Position numbers and translations under genes: made by a program
Notes under the pieces: generated by a model
What the model was told of the DNA's origin: nothing
What the model saw: the letters and a program-made list of their open reading frames with translations, nothing else
Databases searched by the model: none
In this document: piece after piece, positions 63,532 to 64,000 of the stretch
How positions within the stretch are numbered: the first letter of the stretch is position 1
Layout of the letters: each line of letters begins with the position of its first letter
Assembly: GCF_042610375.1 (NCBI RefSeq)
Contig: NZ_JBGJZL010000001.1
Location: forward strand, 540,638-604,637
From: CTSoil-075 sp042610375
GTDB taxonomy: Bacteria > Bacillota > Negativicutes > DSM-13327
Direction: 5' to 3'
DNA length: 64,000 nt

Positions 63532-63876
63532 AAATTGCCACTCCTTCCATACTTGTATTCTTCCCTAAGTGAGCAATAACTTCCTGCTAAATAAAAAGAG
63601 TTTTTTAAATTTTGTTTTTTGAATACTTATTATTATGTTAACACGTTATTCTAACGAAATGAATCACTTAAATCTTTTTACTCACTATCGTTTGCAAAAG
63701 TTTAGTTTATGATCATGTTAGGCTCACGTGCTCGGTGATTTGTCAGCAATAATCCCCCATATGCGTCGTTACTCCTGCGCGCGCTCACTTCGCGTACTCA
63801 GTACTGCTCTAGATGCTCGTCATGCCTAGCATCTAGAGCATCCTCACCAATCTCAGGAACGACGATAAGAAAAGAA
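63532..63876. repeat. Non-coding gap with a nested inverted repeat
   Basis: The 345 bases hold no gene I can support. 63764-63864 folds as two nested stems. The outer is CGTCGTT (ACT) CCTG with CAGGAACGACG. The inner is a perfect 13-bp TGCTCTAGATGCT/AGCATCTAGAGCA (63805-63817 and 63828-63840) with a 10-base loop. It is more GC-rich than its surroundings and lies between mqnE and the rRNA terminator. It may be an intergenic palindromic element. The first 200 bases are plain AT-rich sequence. Confidence 0.5.
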
Positions 63877-63904
63877 AAAAGCACTCATTTGCATGAGTGC
63901 TTTT
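63877..63904 (-). terminator. Terminator of the rRNA operon
   Basis: The stem AAAAGCACTCAT/ATGAGTGCTTTT with a TTGC loop follows the 5S gene on the minus strand and has a T-rich tail. Confidence 0.88.
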
Positions 63905-63908
63905 ACTA

Positions 63909-64000
63909 ACCAGCAACTACTTATCCTCCCAGGCCGTTTCCAGCCAAGTACTTTCAGCGTATATGGGCTTAACTACTGTGTTCGGTATGGGAACAGGTGG
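63909..64000 (-). rRNA. rrf: 5S ribosomal RNA, 3' part, cut by the window edge
   Basis: The minus strand reads through CCCATACCGAACACAGTAGT, the conserved 5S loop region, and continues to a 3' helix near GTTGCTGG. About 92 of the usual 116-118 bases are inside the window; the 5' part is beyond position 64000. The exact 3' end is estimated. An rRNA operon on the minus strand must lie to the right. Confidence 0.9.

Noticed and set aside
1..64000. CRISPR arrays, tRNA genes or prophage
   Set aside because: No regularly spaced repeats, cloverleaf sequences with CCA-end stems or phage structural genes were noticed on reading.

Overview
The window reads as chromosomal DNA from an AT-rich, strictly or facultatively anaerobic Firmicute. 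The best fit is a Negativicute of the Sporomusa/Pelosinus type. This is an inference from gene content and style: AGGAGG-type ribosome sites, a serine T-box, PdxST with a MocR-type PdxR, HydG, futalosine-route menaquinone synthesis (MqnE), cytochrome bd and a large glycogen operon. No species-specific marker was identified. The only rRNA is a 3' part of a 5S gene at the right edge, so an rRNA operon on the minus strand lies to the right. No phage, insertion sequence, CRISPR array or tRNA was seen.

Layout. 0-2 kb: a TM1266-type regulator and hydG ([FeFe]-hydrogenase maturation) behind a structured leader. 2-4.4 kb: a YkvI-type membrane carrier, a thioredoxin-reductase-like flavoprotein without a recognisable NADPH site, and a small membrane protein. 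4.5-8.8 kb: the serine operon serA-DUF1015-serC under a T-box. 9-10.3 kb: a flavin reductase and a DUF2225 protein. 10.5-19.9 kb: an O2-respiration block with an Rrf2 regulator, cydA, cydB, a fused FAD/Fe-S D-lactate-type dehydrogenase, cydD and cydC. 20-36.8 kb: nine consecutive minus-strand glycogen genes with duplicated glgC, glgD and glgP, ending in a GH13-GH77 fusion. 37-47 kb: a CYTH-CHAD protein, an HD-GYP response regulator, prfC, a siroheme reductase fused to DUF1858 with an uncharacterised partner, a PAS-GGDEF cyclase and two CheX-type proteins. 47-52 kb: a eukaryotic-family hexokinase, pdxST with divergent pdxR, and an NAD-binding protein.

The most striking region is 52.3-56.8 kb. 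Three HMA-like proteins, a P1B-type ATPase with an unusual SCG motif in place of CPC, and a small membrane protein form one operon. It has a strong promoter and a 17/19 match to the Fur box. The cluster is bracketed by two direct copies of a 48-bp element (43/48 identical), each abutting a terminator hairpin. I propose a ferrosome-like (fez-type) iron-storage cluster, as an inference. To its right are two DUF445 proteins, a DUF1232 protein and a 34-codon membrane ORF, then a membrane protein of unknown function, methylglyoxal synthase and mqnE.

How the genes may work together: the bd oxidase, its CydDC assembly transporter, a quinone-linked lactate-type dehydrogenase and menaquinone synthesis could form a short O2-consuming chain protecting anaerobic metabolism. 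Glycogen synthesis and breakdown, hexokinase and methylglyoxal synthase handle hexose overflow. The Fur-box cluster handles iron. Cyclic-di-GMP and CheX proteins point to motility or surface signalling.
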